DNA of 64,000 nucleotides from Haemonchus contortus (taxonomy: Eukaryota > Nematoda > Chromadorea > Rhabditida > Trichostrongylidae): NCBI GenBank assembly GCA_000469685.2, contig LS997562.1:16462325-16526324 (forward strand). The letters are read 5' to 3'. The position numbers and the translations under genes were made by a program. Shown here piece after piece: positions 1 to 11,597 of the stretch. The first letter of the stretch is position 1, and the number at the start of each line of letters is the position of its first letter. The notes beneath the pieces were generated by a model. It searched no databases and was not told the origin of the DNA. It saw only the letters and a program-made list of their open reading frames with translations.

Positions 1-22
1 TGCATTCATAAATACACAAAGG

Positions 23-95
23 TAATGGGTAAGAGCACTGTGTCCGGATAGCACAAGTACGAGTTCAAGTCCCGTCCGAGGCCGAAGTTTTGTCC
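23..95 (+). repeat. tRNA-like sequence (possible SINE head)
   Basis: The stretch contains a B-box-like run GAGTTCAAGTCCC near 62 and an A-box-like GGGTAAGAGC near 28, the spacing of an RNA polymerase III internal promoter. A convincing cloverleaf is not formed by eye, so a degenerate tRNA or a tRNA-derived SINE head is more likely than a working tRNA gene. Confidence 0.3.
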
Positions 96-118
96 ATGGC
101 TCTCCAATATTGTTAGAC

Positions 119-1235
119 TGAAAAAGCACTCGCAATGTCCGACGGAGCTGCTGTCATGTATGAATTCTACTCGGATCTACCCTACTGCAACGTCTTACAT
201 CTGCCTATATACCACCACAGGCAGAATGGGCATATCGTTATCCTAGTTTTACCTTCCAAAATTCGCCGCGCTATAACGCCGATGAAAATGCACCTGGTCC
301 TGGTAGGATTCGAATAGACGATCTAAAAGACTGCCACCAGTTGTCGATGGAGCTATGGCTCGGCCCGTCGCGCAGTAACTGTCTAGCAAGACTGTGTTGC
401 TGTATAGTATGTTGGAGAGAACTAGACGATATAGGCAACTATGGCCATGGCGGCTATGGTAAATCAATCTGCTTGCTGTCTGTAATCTATAAACTTTTCA
501 CGCGAGTAATCCTTAACAGGCTTGGCAGAATACTAGTGGTAAGTGGGGAACATCTAGCAAGCAGGGTTTTGGAAAGAGTTCAGTCCATTGATCACATCCA
601 CACTGTCACAAGACTCAGTGAAGCATCACCAGTGTACAGGATGTTGTTTTGTCTTACTTCATTGATCTGAACTTCTTTGATACCGTCGGGTCGGAAACGG
701 TCATTGGAACCTTAGGTAGTCAAGGTGTTCCTACCCAATGTACATCGTACGAGAAATTTATTGTTTGTTCGGAGAGAGGGAGAGTGGGTCGGCAATACTT
801 CATGCATCATTTAAAATGAGGAGACATGGAAATGAAGGACGCCACGCTGCTCACATCGTCTCTAAGTCATCATCTTTTCGACAGTGCGGTCCTTCTTGCT
901 TTGAATTACGCCTCGGAGACCGGGCTCAAAGAATCGAAAGTCATGTAGACCTTACGCTACATACGATACTGTGATGTCCATTGGAAAAGGGCGACCATTG
1001 AGTGTATCCCTCGGGACGTCAAGCGAACACCAGGACGACCGCCAGGGAGGTGGTCACGCTTTTCCACGGAAGTTCGGAACGAAAGGAATGCTATACCTCG
1101 TGTTCCTGTTGCAAAGACGATTCACTGGACTACTACGGCCTGCGAGAGGGACAAATGAAGGCATTACTGGTGCTCGCTCGAGGGCACCAATGACAATGGG
1201 ACAACAGGTGATACAGATGAACATTTATCTATTAT
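119..1235 (+). mobile_element. RTE-like non-LTR retrotransposon, 3' fragment
   Basis: This stretch is collinear with the reverse transcriptase and C-terminal part of the better copies at 10924-13692 and 15159-18290. Shared landmarks are a YEFYSDLP-like segment near 155, a degenerate copy of the NYRPLCLLSV region near 440-490, the region matching the TIDHIHTVTRL motif near 580-610, and a 3' end reading ACAGGTGATACAG at about 1203-1217, the same tail that closes the other copies. It is broken by many stops and frameshifts and lacks the endonuclease, so it is a dead 5'-truncated copy. Truncation at the 5' end is the usual outcome of target-primed reverse transcription. Confidence 0.75.
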
Positions 1236-2695
1236 GGAATGTCTTCTGGAGAGGGATTATTGTTTTCATTTAGTCGTTGCATCTCATGTGTGTGTGGGGA
1301 AAGGACCTCAGATCGACATCAGCCACTTTCCTCCACCGAATTCTTCACGGTGTCAGCCCAATTTAAATCTAATCATGCAAAACGAAAAATCCTGTCTAAT
1401 AGTTATTCCTTGTAAACTCTTTCAGATTATTTGATGGTGATTCCTCTAGTATAGTAGCAGTTTCGAGTAGTTTTAATTGATCGTATAAATTACTTTTCTC
1501 TCTTTAAACCGCTCCGCATCGGTTAGATAAACTAGAACATCGATTTATGATAGTAATTTTCAAGGCAACATTTCGATTCAAGAAGATACCTCGAGCAAGA
1601 CGGTTCATTCAATGGTGTGGATGGCAAATCGACACGAAGAAGGAAAAGGTTCCACTTTTTTTGTCAGTCGATTAATTTAGTCTGCTCTGAACCAACCAGT
1701 TGAGGTACACAGATGTTGAGGAGTAAAATGAGACAGAAATCCATACCTTGCCCGGTTCGAATACTATCACTTTGCAGGTGTTCAAAATACGTTCAGATGC
1801 TCAGTTGCTGTATGCACAACATTGCTACTCTGGAAGCGAGTACGCAAGGGTCAGTTCAAGGAGGACTTTTCAACCCCTTAACCCATTGTACAATCCAATG
1901 TTGTTTTTTATACTTAAAATTCATTTTAAATACCAGTTTCTTTCTAGCAGCGTATTCTGCGTCGACGCATTGCTTGGGCGCAAGAGAAGGCTAAATAGAT
2001 GTTGAGATTTGTAGAAACTTGATCTCGATTATTGTTGTGCAGTGTAGGTAAAAATGATATCAACGTTTGAAGTTGTGAGCAGTGACAATTAGAACATTAC
2101 TCCAATGAAGTAATTCGAAATTATACTGTCCCAACACTTGATAACGGTCTATGTTTCGGTGTTCTATGTAAACCCATCACCGAATATCCTTCGGAAGGTT
2201 AACGGAGCCGAAGATCACACTAGGGTCAACGGGAAGACGAGAAGGGGGTTCACCGTGGGTCGAGGTTTATCTTCCTTGACAAACATGCTCCAGCTCAATT
2301 TTTGAGATCTTCCCACTCCGAAATACTGTAGCCTTGTTAGGTTATTTTATGTTGATCCAAATCAGCTCTTCTAAAGGATCAGAATCAGATATGTGAGAGT
2401 TTGTGGTTGATCTACGTTTTCAAGGGAAAGATGCTACCTCCCAGATAACAATGAAGAAAACACTCTCGATTTTGTGTTGAAACTTTTGTAAGGTTCCAGT
2501 ATTCCTGAACACCGAACAGAATAAATGCCAGTAAGTGCATAATAGCTGAAATAGCTATATTCCGCTAGTGACAGAAGCTTTTTGCCAACCGTCCCTTCTT
2601 TTTCTTGAGTATCACTTAGTTAGATCTCGTTGTATCTGAGATGGTAGTTACTTAGTCGGTTGCATCCATTACGGTACGCGGCCCAATTAACATTA
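1236..2695. other. No gene recognised
   Basis: Only short open frames of under 100 codons lie here, with no recognisable motif and no convincing splice structure. The sequence is AT-rich and looks intergenic. An anonymous decayed repeat cannot be excluded. Confidence 0.5.
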
Positions 2696-2751
2696 TCATG
2701 CTCTATTATTTTCGCTTCAAATCGCCCTTCTTTGCTATAAACAGGGCGGTT

Positions 2752-2838
2752 GCCTCTGTTTGTCTGTACGTCCGTCTGTCTGTCTGCCTGCCTGCCTGCC
2801 TGTCTGTCTGTCTGTATATCTGTTGTTCTGTCCGTCTG
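2752..2838. repeat. TCTG/CCTG microsatellite
   Basis: An imperfect tetranucleotide array of TCTG units with a CCTG block (CTGCCTGCCTGCCTGCCTG) runs through this stretch. The open frames over it on both strands are repeat-encoded artefacts rich in Leu/Cys/Val or Arg/Gln/Thr. Confidence 0.85.
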
Positions 2839-3221
2839 TTAAGTAATTTTCTTGGTAAAAATATATTATCAAAGAATAAGAAACAAACTAGTACCATTCA
2901 AATGGTGGTTCTGTCCATCTGTCTAATGACAAATTTTGATATTGCCTGCAGAAGCAACTGTGGAGGTCGGGTCATGTTTGGAATAGAGGGGCCTAAGGCA
3001 TAATCAGCAGAGTCACACCAATCATTCAGTGAGCACACCCGTTGTGGGGACCCTCCGCTTGCCGTCGATTTGTATCAGTTACTTCATTTATTGACTCATT
3101 CCTCACCTTTGCTTGGATTTTTTTTCAGTATAGAGGCTTTTTAGAAATCTAGTATGAAAATTTTGCCCTCGGCTCTTGGAAAGGAGGAAAGCAACGGAAT
3201 GTTCAAAACTGTTGTGAGTGC

Positions 3222-3295
3222 TGGATGGTGTAGTGGCGAGAGGCACACGATCCTACATGCATGGTCCGGAGATCATGTCGCGGTTCAAAGCCCAT
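3222..3295 (+). repeat. tRNA-derived SINE head
   Basis: The run begins GGATGGTGTAGTGGC, which contains a textbook A-box (TGGTGTAGTGG). About 55 bases on it carries GCGGTTCAAAGCCC, a B-box-like motif, and it closes with CCCATCC, complementary to the GGATGG start, as in an acceptor stem. The T-stem pairing is poor. The same head recurs inverted near 5732, so this is better read as a SINE family member than a functional tRNA. Confidence 0.5.
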
Positions 3296-5639
3296 CCTGA
3301 TCAACCCGCCTCTCTCTTTGGATTAGGTTACATGTATGGTGTCAGATTTGTCATGGAAGACGAAAGTACCGTCTTCTGCATCGGTTGTGTAACATCACTG
3401 GCAGTCACTGTATAGGCCATATGGAAACAATGGGAGTCTAGGAGGTGAGCTCCCTGTTTCAAAGCAAAAGCGGCATCAATCAACGAAAAAGTTTAATCTT
3501 TGCCTAAACAATGATAAATGAACTTGCTGAACACCCGACTACACGATTTCGGTGCACGAGGTTCAGCACTTAATCTCATCTCCGCGGCTGCATGAGGTCC
3601 CGTCTACACTACTCCGTCCCTCAGCATTCTGTTGAACCAGCAGTTCATTGATCCACCCAGGCAGCCGACATAAGCGAACTCAACAGTTTTCTTGGAATGC
3701 TCCGTCCAGTAGTAAAGGCATTGATGGGAGACGTCGGCGTTATGGCTATGATCGCTGTGATACAACGATAAAGCAACCAGATAGTCTTAATGACGTAATT
3801 GCAGCTCGTAAAATTGTTCGTCTTATCACGGCTTCTGAACTGTGACTGAATTGCCTTTCCTTTAGAGAGCAGCCCATCAATAAAAGATTATGGCCATTTT
3901 GACACGTAGAAGTGCTTCATGTTAGCGGAACACTGTTGTCTTCCTTTTCTGAAATTTTTCTGCTTTTTCAAAACAAATGTTTATTGGCATTATACAGAGT
4001 TATTGAATCGAGAAAAGCTTTCTTTACCCAATATTGTTGGGATAATTCATCATTTTATACCCTCTAAAAGTAGTGATAGGCAAAGTTTGAGGTTTTCGCT
4101 ATGGAGATCTATCTCAGCCGGAAGATGTAGGGACTTTTCTACACTGCTTTTGGTTTTGATGGGGATCTTGTTAGGCTTCAGTGGAGGAAATCGAGGAATG
4201 CTCTGACCATGAGGCGGTGAAAAAAGGTGAGAAGCTCGGATACGCTCCCAAGTTCGAATTTAAGGCCTACCTCACTTTTGGAATGGCATCCAACATGCAA
4301 AGTGAATTCTGTACTTCAAAGTAGAGTATAAGGAGAAAAACAACTAGAATTTCAAAGACTGCCGCAAGTGCATCCCGTAAGATGCTGTCATGGTGTGCTC
4401 GTCGAGATGACAAGTGATCTTTGCAAAACCATAATCTTTTACCCTAACGATGCTAGACTGGACGTCACCCAATAGACACCGTAAAAGTGCATGAGTTGCT
4501 TGAGAATTTTCCCAGCACCCATCATATTCTTGATTTATTGCACCTTCGGCCGACTATCATCTGTTCTTTCGTTCAAATATATTCGAAACGATCGAAATTT
4601 GAAGTCTCATGGTGTGTTCATAACAAACGCACCAGATTTTTTTCTAAAAAAGAGGTTTTTTTATTATGAATGGTTTTTCACTGTATTGTACTGAATTGTA
4701 GACTGCTCAAAGACACTGCAGAGATTTGATTTGTAGATAAGGTAATAATGTTTTTTTAAATTACACTAATTGATACACTTTGTCATAACATCGCGCACGA
4801 ACTTACCCAGTGACCCTTTTTATTATCTGTAAACAGCACCAAAATGGCAAAGAGCACATTTTTTGGTTGTGCCTTCTTTCCATAGCTACTGCTGTGACGC
4901 TACGGTTACGTTTTTGTATGCGGGTATATGTATATGTATTTGAATGCGTTTGTTTTGGTTGTGCCTTCAATTTCTACTACCTATCAGTCGCTTTGCTTCC
5001 TCCACCTAAACTTCTGTGTAACTTATCGTTATAAGTTCACCTTACCCTAGCTTTTTAGGTCAAATTTGTAAAGATATTATGTCACTCTCCGCTCTATCAT
5101 TTTTGCTCTTTAAACCTTTTTCCAGATAAATCGCTACTTTATCACCTCTTTTCCTCGACTCCTTTTTTGCTTGTAAACCACGCCTTCATTCTGCTTGGCA
5201 ATACTTTCCCCTATCGAGTGCTTCATGTCGATTTTCCCTCTTGTCTGGATCACTGCTCGTATTGATAAAACTGTGTTTTCATTCCCCAAAATGTTTATAC
5301 GCTTAAGACGACGCTGTTCTTATCAACTTCTTCCAAAAACGAAAGTCAGCTTAGTATTGTTTGATCAGTATTATGTTTAGCTCAAAATTTTTTTCTTAAA
5401 CCGTTTCTGCATCGATTTTTCAACATAATTACAACTATAAGAAAGATGAAGGATAAGGGATATTTGGGCGCTAACCAATCTTGTCTGAGGGATAAGCCCC
5501 CGCATTCAGTTTCCATTCAATGGCGTATTGATAGCGTATGTAGCCTATGCAATGACTTGCTGTAGCCAGGCGACGAACGGGTCACTGCTTTTATTCTCCC
5601 ATATGAATCTGGTATCAACTAACCGACCACGGTGGGATA

Positions 5640-5732
5640 AAAGGCATGTTGGTTCAAGCCGATATCGATCCAGGATCTAAAGCCATGACCAGGCATATGT
5701 GATAGTGCGCCACTTGCCACTACACCATCCCT
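5640..5732 (-). repeat. tRNA-derived SINE head, second copy
   Basis: On the minus strand it starts GGATGGTGTAGTGGC, identical to the start of the copy at 3222, followed by a diverged body. The shared 5' head with different downstream sequence is the pattern expected of an old tRNA-derived SINE family. Confidence 0.45.
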
Positions 5733-6848
5733 GCCCATTTGCAAAAATTATATAATCGTTCGCAATAACACAGTTAGGTGTAAAGCTTTTCCCCTGATAC
5801 CTTCACAGGATTCTTTATAATGTTTCTCTTCACCTTCACCTTATCCCGTCACGTCCACCCCTCCTTATAAAATTTATGCTCAGCTTCCCTCTGATCTTGA
5901 ACTCATGATCAGATGTTTTCTATGGCTATCAAACTCTTAGAATTCCCTTCGATTTTTAAGCTCTCTATGGTTCTGAGAGGAAAGCAATACCTGTAGGGAA
6001 GCAATCGCTCCCAGCGGAATCTGAACTGACCATCGTACCAGATCATTAATTCCAACACATTCCCAGAAATCGAAAAGCGATGTTTTCTCTGTCAATGAGT
6101 TGGAAAAGCTCGCTAAATTCCCTTCCTTGCTATAAATTTTCGTGCATGCTTGCAGAGAGAAAGATAAGGTACATACGTGAAAAAGAGGGGAGCGCACCCC
6201 TCTCGAAGAAGTATACCACCTAGCTGATTGCTTGGAAGTTTTCAAACCCAAAACGAAAGTCAAGATGATTGTGTCGCTGGTGCCTGACTTTCCACGAGCG
6301 GTGGAATGCTCACTTATTTCACGAACTTCAGGATTAAGGCCCTCTCATTCGAGCCTGCATTAGGTGCACTCAAGATACTTTTATTGTTCTAAACGGACCA
6401 CTATCCACGATATAGACTCTTGAGAGGCGGCGGAAGCGAGGCACCTCTTAACCCATGAATTTTGAGAGGGGGAGCTTTGCTTTTAAGTATCATCGCAAAG
6501 TCGGCATGTACTGAAAAATCATACTACAAGATTAAAATTCAATCTGAGCATGTCACTAGAGATGTTTTGAGCCCTTCCGAGATTCACAACTTTTATACAG
6601 CTTACGTTTCGGCCTCTTCGCCTTCTTCAGAGCCTGAAAGCCGAAAAACAATTTGAGATTGGTCCTCGCGTAGGCCTAGACAATACTTAAAACAGTCCTC
6701 TAGACTAGTAGACCCCCCTGGACTCGATCAATACAAGAGTGTCACATGGCTTACCTTGAACTCAGAGGCCAACCACTAGGACGACCACCCAAGAACGGAA
6801 CTTTTGCGTACAATAAGCAACCCATCTCCTCCCTGACCTCACCGTAAC

Positions 6849-7652
6849 TTAAAATTTGCAGAGGTCGAGGAAGGACGCGAGGTCACGGGTAATGGCCACA
6901 CACTCTTCCTTTCTATTAATTTGTGGATTCCTAGCTGCAATCCAAAACGCCTCGAGGGTTTTCCGCGCCAGGGTGTCCGCTTCTATTGCCAAGATGGCTA
7001 CCGAAATTTCGAACTCGCTACCATCATGACACTCAATTCGATGCATTCCCAAAGGTGTTTGTATGCGAGATCTTCTTAGGCCCTCCAGATGTTCCCTGAC
7101 TCGCGTACTAAGAGGGCGCCCTGTTCCACCTATATACTCAGCATCGCAGGCCTGGCATCGAATTTGGTAAATGACCCCAACTTTCATGCAGTCACCCCTT
7201 CGATTGAAAGGACACACAATGCAGTCTGGAGTGTCACACAAGCTGTCGTAAAGACGATTTCGGATCAACTTGCGGCTTAGGTTTCCCGGGGGTATTTCCA
7301 CAACCCTGACTTCTTCTTGTAGATCACACCTGGTCACACAGGCTCGAATTGCTCTGCTCATCCTTTCGGAGATGAATGGCAAACAAAGGACTGCCTTATA
7401 GACAGATGCTTGTGGGCGAAGTCTGCGATGTGTGAAATGTCCCCCACGTTGTGAATCCTGGTGGAAGTCAGGATACCCATTAGACCGCGCGACTTTTTGA
7501 GCCAAGTCCAAAGACTCTGTCATAAGATCAGTATCAGAAGAAACCCTGCTGGCAATTCTGAACATATTTCTGATGACAGACTGTTTTGTTCTTATGGGGT
7601 GGGCCGAGTGGCAGTGAATAAGGATATTCTTACAGCTAGGCTTGCGGTACAA
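6849..7652 (-). pseudogene. PLE C-terminal domain in the inverted arm (truncated)
   Basis: The minus-strand frame of 267 codons is nearly identical to the last third of the 883-residue PLE protein: the WYRKPS segment through the GIY-YIG endonuclease (GVIYQIRC, then YIGGTGRPLSTRVREH). It lacks the reverse transcriptase palm, so it cannot act alone. A few substitutions separate it from the direct copy (for example RVSSDTD against RVYSDTD, FHQDS against SHQDS). Such arms may provide promoter or RNA-processing signals in PLEs; that role here is inference. Confidence 0.85.
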
Positions 7653-7699
7653 CTTGGTCCGTACTGTACCCCTCGACAGTTGGACTTGGATATTGAGGA

Positions 7700-10351
7700 A
7701 TGGTAGCCAACTGCTTTCGACTTATAAAAGGAGTCATGTCGTTGCGGCAGAAGATCGTCGCAACGAGACAGACCATCCACTTTCTGCGTCGCTGTCTCCG
7801 TGCTAACATCATCCCGAATTTCATCAAGAACAAACGACTGCACGAGATCTGCAGACGACCGAAGGACTCTCGACACGTAAGAACAATCGAGCAACAACTT
7901 CTCAAGATGGCAATCCGATCAATGCGTGATATTATGTATTCATGTTTGAAGAAGTGCATTGTTAAAGAGAAATGTTGCGAACGGATCGTGCCGGAGCGCC
8001 TTTGGACGAGAATAGTGGGTGAGTCGAAAAACATTTGTGATTTGATCCGAGCTAAGGCAAAGACAAGACTAAAAAACAAGTTCGATAGGTTAGTAGATCA
8101 ACAACGGGCGAGTGACATGCAAGCAGTGTCTAACGTTCTTCAAAACAACGAGGCAAACCTAACTTCTAGTACAGTAGAGCACCTATCCAATTGTCGGGTG
8201 ACGGTCCTGGGCAACACCACTCTTTCCAAAGAAGCGTTGTCACTGTTGGAATTGGGTCCTAGCTTTGCACCAGCTCAATCCATCACCCCTCAGGTCGTGC
8301 GCAAGGTTGTGGGTAACCTACAGATCCTTCAGGATCGCCTCAGATGCAGGGCCAACAACATAGTGCGGGAGGGAGGCGCGGGAGATCAGGCAGATAGGGT
8401 GTTCCCTGTTCTACCCTTTCCTTGCACCTTTTACAGGCCTCAAGAACCACATGCTGTTGTAGACACTAAATTCCGCCTTCTCGCTGAATCTGTTTACAGG
8501 GTGGTACGGCAGTACGTAAACAAACGTACTGCGTTCAACCTAACCCCCTCACAGAGGCAGCGCTTCAAAGAATTACGTAATCGTTTGGAAGCTGGGGAGA
8601 TTCGTTTGTCTGTGAGCGACAAAGGAGGGGAATTCGTGGTTATCCCACAAGAGCTTGATAAGGCTATAACGCAATTACATCTTCTGGACAAGTCATTGTA
8701 TTGCAGATCTACTGAGAAAGAATACACTAGACAATATAGAAAACTAAACAAAGTCTGGTGTTGCGTGGCGAAGGTTGCTGGACTGCCAAGCTCCACAATC
8801 AATCGCCTGAAGAGTGATCTGCCGCTGTGCCCTGTTTTGTACACTCTTATCAAGACGCATAAGATCACCTTTGCAGACCTGAGCTCGAACGACCCTTCAG
8901 TGTTCAAAGTCAGACCAATTATCAGCAATGTCGAGGGAACCACTGATAAAATTTCTTGGTTTCTCAATGTAATTCTGCAACAAATCCTCCAGTACGTACC
9001 CGCCCACCTTACCAACACGAATATGCTACTCGAAGAACTGCTAAATGCAGATTTTCGAGGAGACGAGGTAGTGGAATCATTCGATGTTACGTCTCTCTAC
9101 ACGAATGTGTCGAATGAGGCCGCCCTCGAGGCCACATACGAATTGCTGAATGATCACGAGTGCACTCTTAGATTGTACGGTTTCTCGGTCTCTCAGATAA
9201 TGACTGTCTTGAAAGAGTGCTTAAACTGCTCGTTTTTCAGATGGTCGGGCGTTTACTATAAACAGATTAGGGGTTTGGCTATGGGCCAACGGCTAGCACC
9301 AGTATTGGCAATAGCTTACATGTCAAAAGTTGAGGAACCTATTCTAGACCGCAGGCCAGTTCTCTACACTCGCTATATTGATGATTGCCTAATCATATGT
9401 TCCACTCAAGAAGAGATGGACATATGTTTTGACATTCTCAATAATCAGGCAGATCAGATCAAATTTACACGAGAAAGACCAAGAGAGGACTGGCTACCAT
9501 TCCTCAATATCCAAGTCCAACTGTCGAGGGGTACAGTACGGACCAAGTGGTACCGCAAGCCTAGCTGTAAGAATATCCTTATTCACTGCTACTCGGCCCA
9601 CCCCATAAGAACAAAACAGTCTGTCATCAGAAATATGTTCAGAATTGCCAGCAGGGTTTATTCTGATACTGATCTTATGACAGAGTCGTTGGACTTGGCT
9701 CGAAAAGTCGCGCGGTCTAATGGGTATCCTGGCTCCCACCAGGATTCACAACGTGGGGGACATTTCACACATCGCAGACTTCGCCCACAAGCATCTGTCT
9801 ATAAGGCAGTCCTTTGTTTGCCATTCATCTCCGAAGAGATGAGCAGAGCAATTCGAGCCTGTGTGACCAGGTGTGATCTACAAGAAGAAGTCAGGGTTGT
9901 GGAAATACCCCCGGGAAACCTAAGCCGCAAGTTGATCCGAAATCGTCTTTACGACAGCTTGTGTGACACCCCAGACTGCATTGTGTGTCCTTTCAATCGA
10001 AGGGGTGACTGCATGAAAGTTGGGGTCATTTACCAAATTCGATGCCAGGCCTGCGATGCTGAGTATATAGGTGGAACAGGGCGCCCTCTTCGTACGCGAG
10101 TCAGGGAACATCTGGAGGGCCTAAGAAGATCTCGCATACAAACACCTTTGGGAATGCATCGAATTGAGTGTCATGATGGTAGCGAGTTCGAAATTTCGGT
10201 AGCCATCTTGGCAATAGAAGCGGACACCCTGGCGCGGAAAACCCTCGAGGCGTTTTGGATTGCAGCTAGGAATCCACAAATTAATAGAAAGGAAGAGTGT
10301 GTGGCCATTACCCGTGACCTCGCGCCCTTCCTCGACCTCTGCAAATTTTAA
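7700..10351 (+). CDS. Penelope-like element reverse transcriptase with GIY-YIG endonuclease
   Basis: An intact 883-codon frame. RT landmarks in order: the PLE-type DKG segment (SDKGGEFVVIP, about residue 306), TLIKTHK, RPIISNVEGTTDKISW, SFDVTSLYTNV (about 459, first catalytic Asp), GLAMGQRLAP, the YIDD catalytic box at residues 559-562, then FLNIQVQL and WYRKPS. The C-terminus is a GIY-YIG nuclease: GVIYQIRC at about 775, then YIGGTGRPLRTRVREH, with downstream H and E residues. PLE proteins copy their own RNA at a nuclease-made target nick. The ATG at 7700 lies inside the inverted-repeat arm; the internal ATG at 7736 (MSLRQKIV) is an alternative start wholly within unique sequence. The absence of stops implies recent activity. 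Confidence 0.95.
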   Translation: MVANCFRLIKGVMSLRQKIVATRQTIHFLRRCLRANIIPNFIKNKRLHEICRRPKDSRHVRTIEQQLLKMAIRSMRDIMYSCLKKCIVKEKCCERIVPERLWTRIVGESKNICDLIRAKAKTRLKNKFDRLVDQQRASDMQAVSNVLQNNEANLTSSTVEHLSNCRVTVLGNTTLSKEALSLLELGPSFAPAQSITPQVVRKVVGNLQILQDRLRCRANNIVREGGAGDQADRVFPVLPFPCTFYRPQEPHAVVDTKFRLLAESVYRVVRQYVNKRTAFNLTPSQRQRFKELRNRLEAGEIRLSVSDKGGEFVVIPQELDKAITQLHLLDKSLYCRSTEKEYTRQYRKLNKVWCCVAKVAGLPSSTINRLKSDLPLCPVLYTLIKTHKITFADLSSNDPSVFKVRPIISNVEGTTDKISWFLNVILQQILQYVPAHLTNTNMLLEELLNADFRGDEVVESFDVTSLYTNVSNEAALEATYELLNDHECTLRLYGFSVSQIMTVLKECLNCSFFRWSGVYYKQIRGLAMGQRLAPVLAIAYMSKVEEPILDRRPVLYTRYIDDCLIICSTQEEMDICFDILNNQADQIKFTRERPREDWLPFLNIQVQLSRGTVRTKWYRKPSCKNILIHCYSAHPIRTKQSVIRNMFRIASRVYSDTDLMTESLDLARKVARSNGYPGSHQDSQRGGHFTHRRLRPQASVYKAVLCLPFISEEMSRAIRACVTRCDLQEEVRVVEIPPGNLSRKLIRNRLYDSLCDTPDCIVCPFNRRGDCMKVGVIYQIRCQACDAEYIGGTGRPLRTRVREHLEGLRRSRIQTPLGMHRIECHDGSEFEISVAILAIEADTLARKTLEAFWIAARNPQINRKEECVAITRDLAPFLDLCKF

Positions 10352-10565
10352 GTTACGGTGAGGTCAGGGAGGAGATGGGTTGCTTATTGTACGCAAAAGT
10401 TCCGTTCTTGGGTGGTCGTCCTAGTGGTTGGCCTCTGAGTTCAAGGTAAGCCATGTGACACTCTTGTATTGATCGAGTCCAGGGGGGTCTACTAGTCTAG
10501 AGGACTGTTTTAAGAATTGTCTAGGCCTACGCGAGGACCAATCTCAAATTGTTTTTCGGCTTTCA

Positions 10566-10600
10566 GGCTCTGAAGAAGGCGAAGAGGCCGAAACGTAAGC
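10566..10600 (+). other. PLE conserved CTGAAGA...GAAACG motif (hammerhead-like)
   Basis: The sequence CTGAAGA, a short GGC/GCC stem-loop, then GAAACG lies in the 3' region of the PLE, and its mirror is in the inverted arm near 6600-6634. PLEs are known to carry hammerhead ribozyme motifs (core CTGATGA, stem II, GAAA). Here the core has A where the canonical core has T, so self-cleavage is doubtful. The element-specific signal itself is clear. Confidence 0.5.
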
Positions 10601-11027
10601 TGTATAAAAGTTGTGAATCTCGGAAGGGCTCAAAACATCTCTAGTGACAAGTTCAGCTATGCCGAGATCGAGAGAAAGTCGATCATGGTTCAACCTGAGC
10701 AATAAATTAACCACATACACCACGTCATGTTTCAGAATGAGATGGGTTGCACTAGGATGGTACAAGTAGGAACCTTCCCTGATTGGACTGGAATAAGCAG
10801 AAGCGTGCTATTCGGTGAAATTGACTGTGATTTATTCTTGAATTCAATCTTTTTTATTTTCGACATTGTTACTACTATCAATGGCATCCGTGCTGAACTT
10901 CACGTTTATGTCCTGATTATCGCCCACGTGCTAGAGCCTGGCAAGTTACACGTGGATTCATGCCAAAAACAGTAACAGAAATGGGCCTCATTCCCCTGAA
11001 CCTGAGGGAGCCCCCAATACGGCAGCG

Positions 11028-11597
11028 TTGGGTAGGACCGCTCGGGAGAGGCTGCTAAAATCTCAAGGTCAAAACAGGCAGCCCAAAAGGAGAAGGACTA
11101 GGATGGCGATCTGTGCTTTCAACGCACGGACGCTTGCATCGGAAGCGTGTAAAGAAGACCTGATGTTGCAAGCAAGGAAAATCAAGTGCGACGTCATCGG
11201 ACTGACCGAGACGAAAAGGCACCGCCCGCTGCATGCTGTATTTGAAACTGGAGAAGAGCTGTTCCTTGGAACATGCGACAGCAGAGGCGTCGGCGGTGTA
11301 GGTGTCCTCGTCAACACGCACTTGGCCATGAACATCGATTCGTACGAAAGCTTGACAACACGAATCGGACGTTTGCGATTGAGAAGATGTGGCTCAACCC
11401 CAGTCTTCGTTGTTTACGCACCAACATCGAGCTACGATGAAGAAGAGCTGGAGGCGTTTTATGTGGATCTGGAGAAGTTCTACAGAGAAGACCACACTTT
11501 CTTCAAGGTCATCATCGGTGATTCCAACGCCAAGATTGGCCCCAGGAGAACGACTGAAGAGCTTCACATCGGGACTCACGGAATGGAATGGAATTAG
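11028..11597 (+). pseudogene. RTE endonuclease domain (broken ORF)
   Basis: 189 open codons encode the N-terminal exonuclease/endonuclease/phosphatase-type nuclease of RTE elements: ICAFNARTL (strand 1 with the metal-binding Asn), LTETKRHR (catalytic Glu), GVGVLVNTHL, FVVYAPTSSYDEEE and VIIGDSNAKIG (the D-x-N motif). A frameshift ends it; the next frame (11625-11924) continues through a degraded INDHI-type segment (NEIDHIIVNRK) to SDHRLLQGRLRF, the terminal SDH motif. In the life cycle this nuclease nicks the target so RT can prime. Confidence 0.85.

Larger units (their letters stand above)
2900..6550. other. No gene recognised; scattered tRNA-like repeats
   Basis: About 3.6 kb with no open frame above about 110 codons and no conserved protein motif. 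Two tRNA-like heads (3222-3295 + and 5640-5732 -) are annotated separately. A run near 4215-4265 has a weaker B-box (AAGTTCGAATTT). The remainder is AT-rich with poly-T runs. Confidence 0.45.
6551..10649 (+). mobile_element. Penelope-like element with inverted 5'-truncated copy (foldback arrangement)
   Basis: The element consists of one full ORF (7700-10351) plus 3' sequence, preceded head-to-head by an inverted copy of its own 3' 1.16 kb. The inverted arm 6551-7709 and the direct arm 9491-10649 are each 1159 bp, so they differ essentially by substitutions only. The inner junction falls at TGGTAGCCA (7701-7709). Penelope-like elements are known for inverted or tandem partial copies fused to the 5' end (the so-called pseudo-LTR). 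The intact ORF and near-identical arms suggest a recent insertion. Confidence 0.9.

Noticed and set aside
2698..3003. Cys/Leu-rich frame of 101 codons
   Set aside because: Mostly encoded by the TCTG microsatellite.
5937..6263. 108-codon minus-strand frame
   Set aside because: No motif, no splice context, composition not distinctive.
8494..9018. 174-codon minus-strand frame
   Set aside because: Antisense shadow of the intact PLE ORF.
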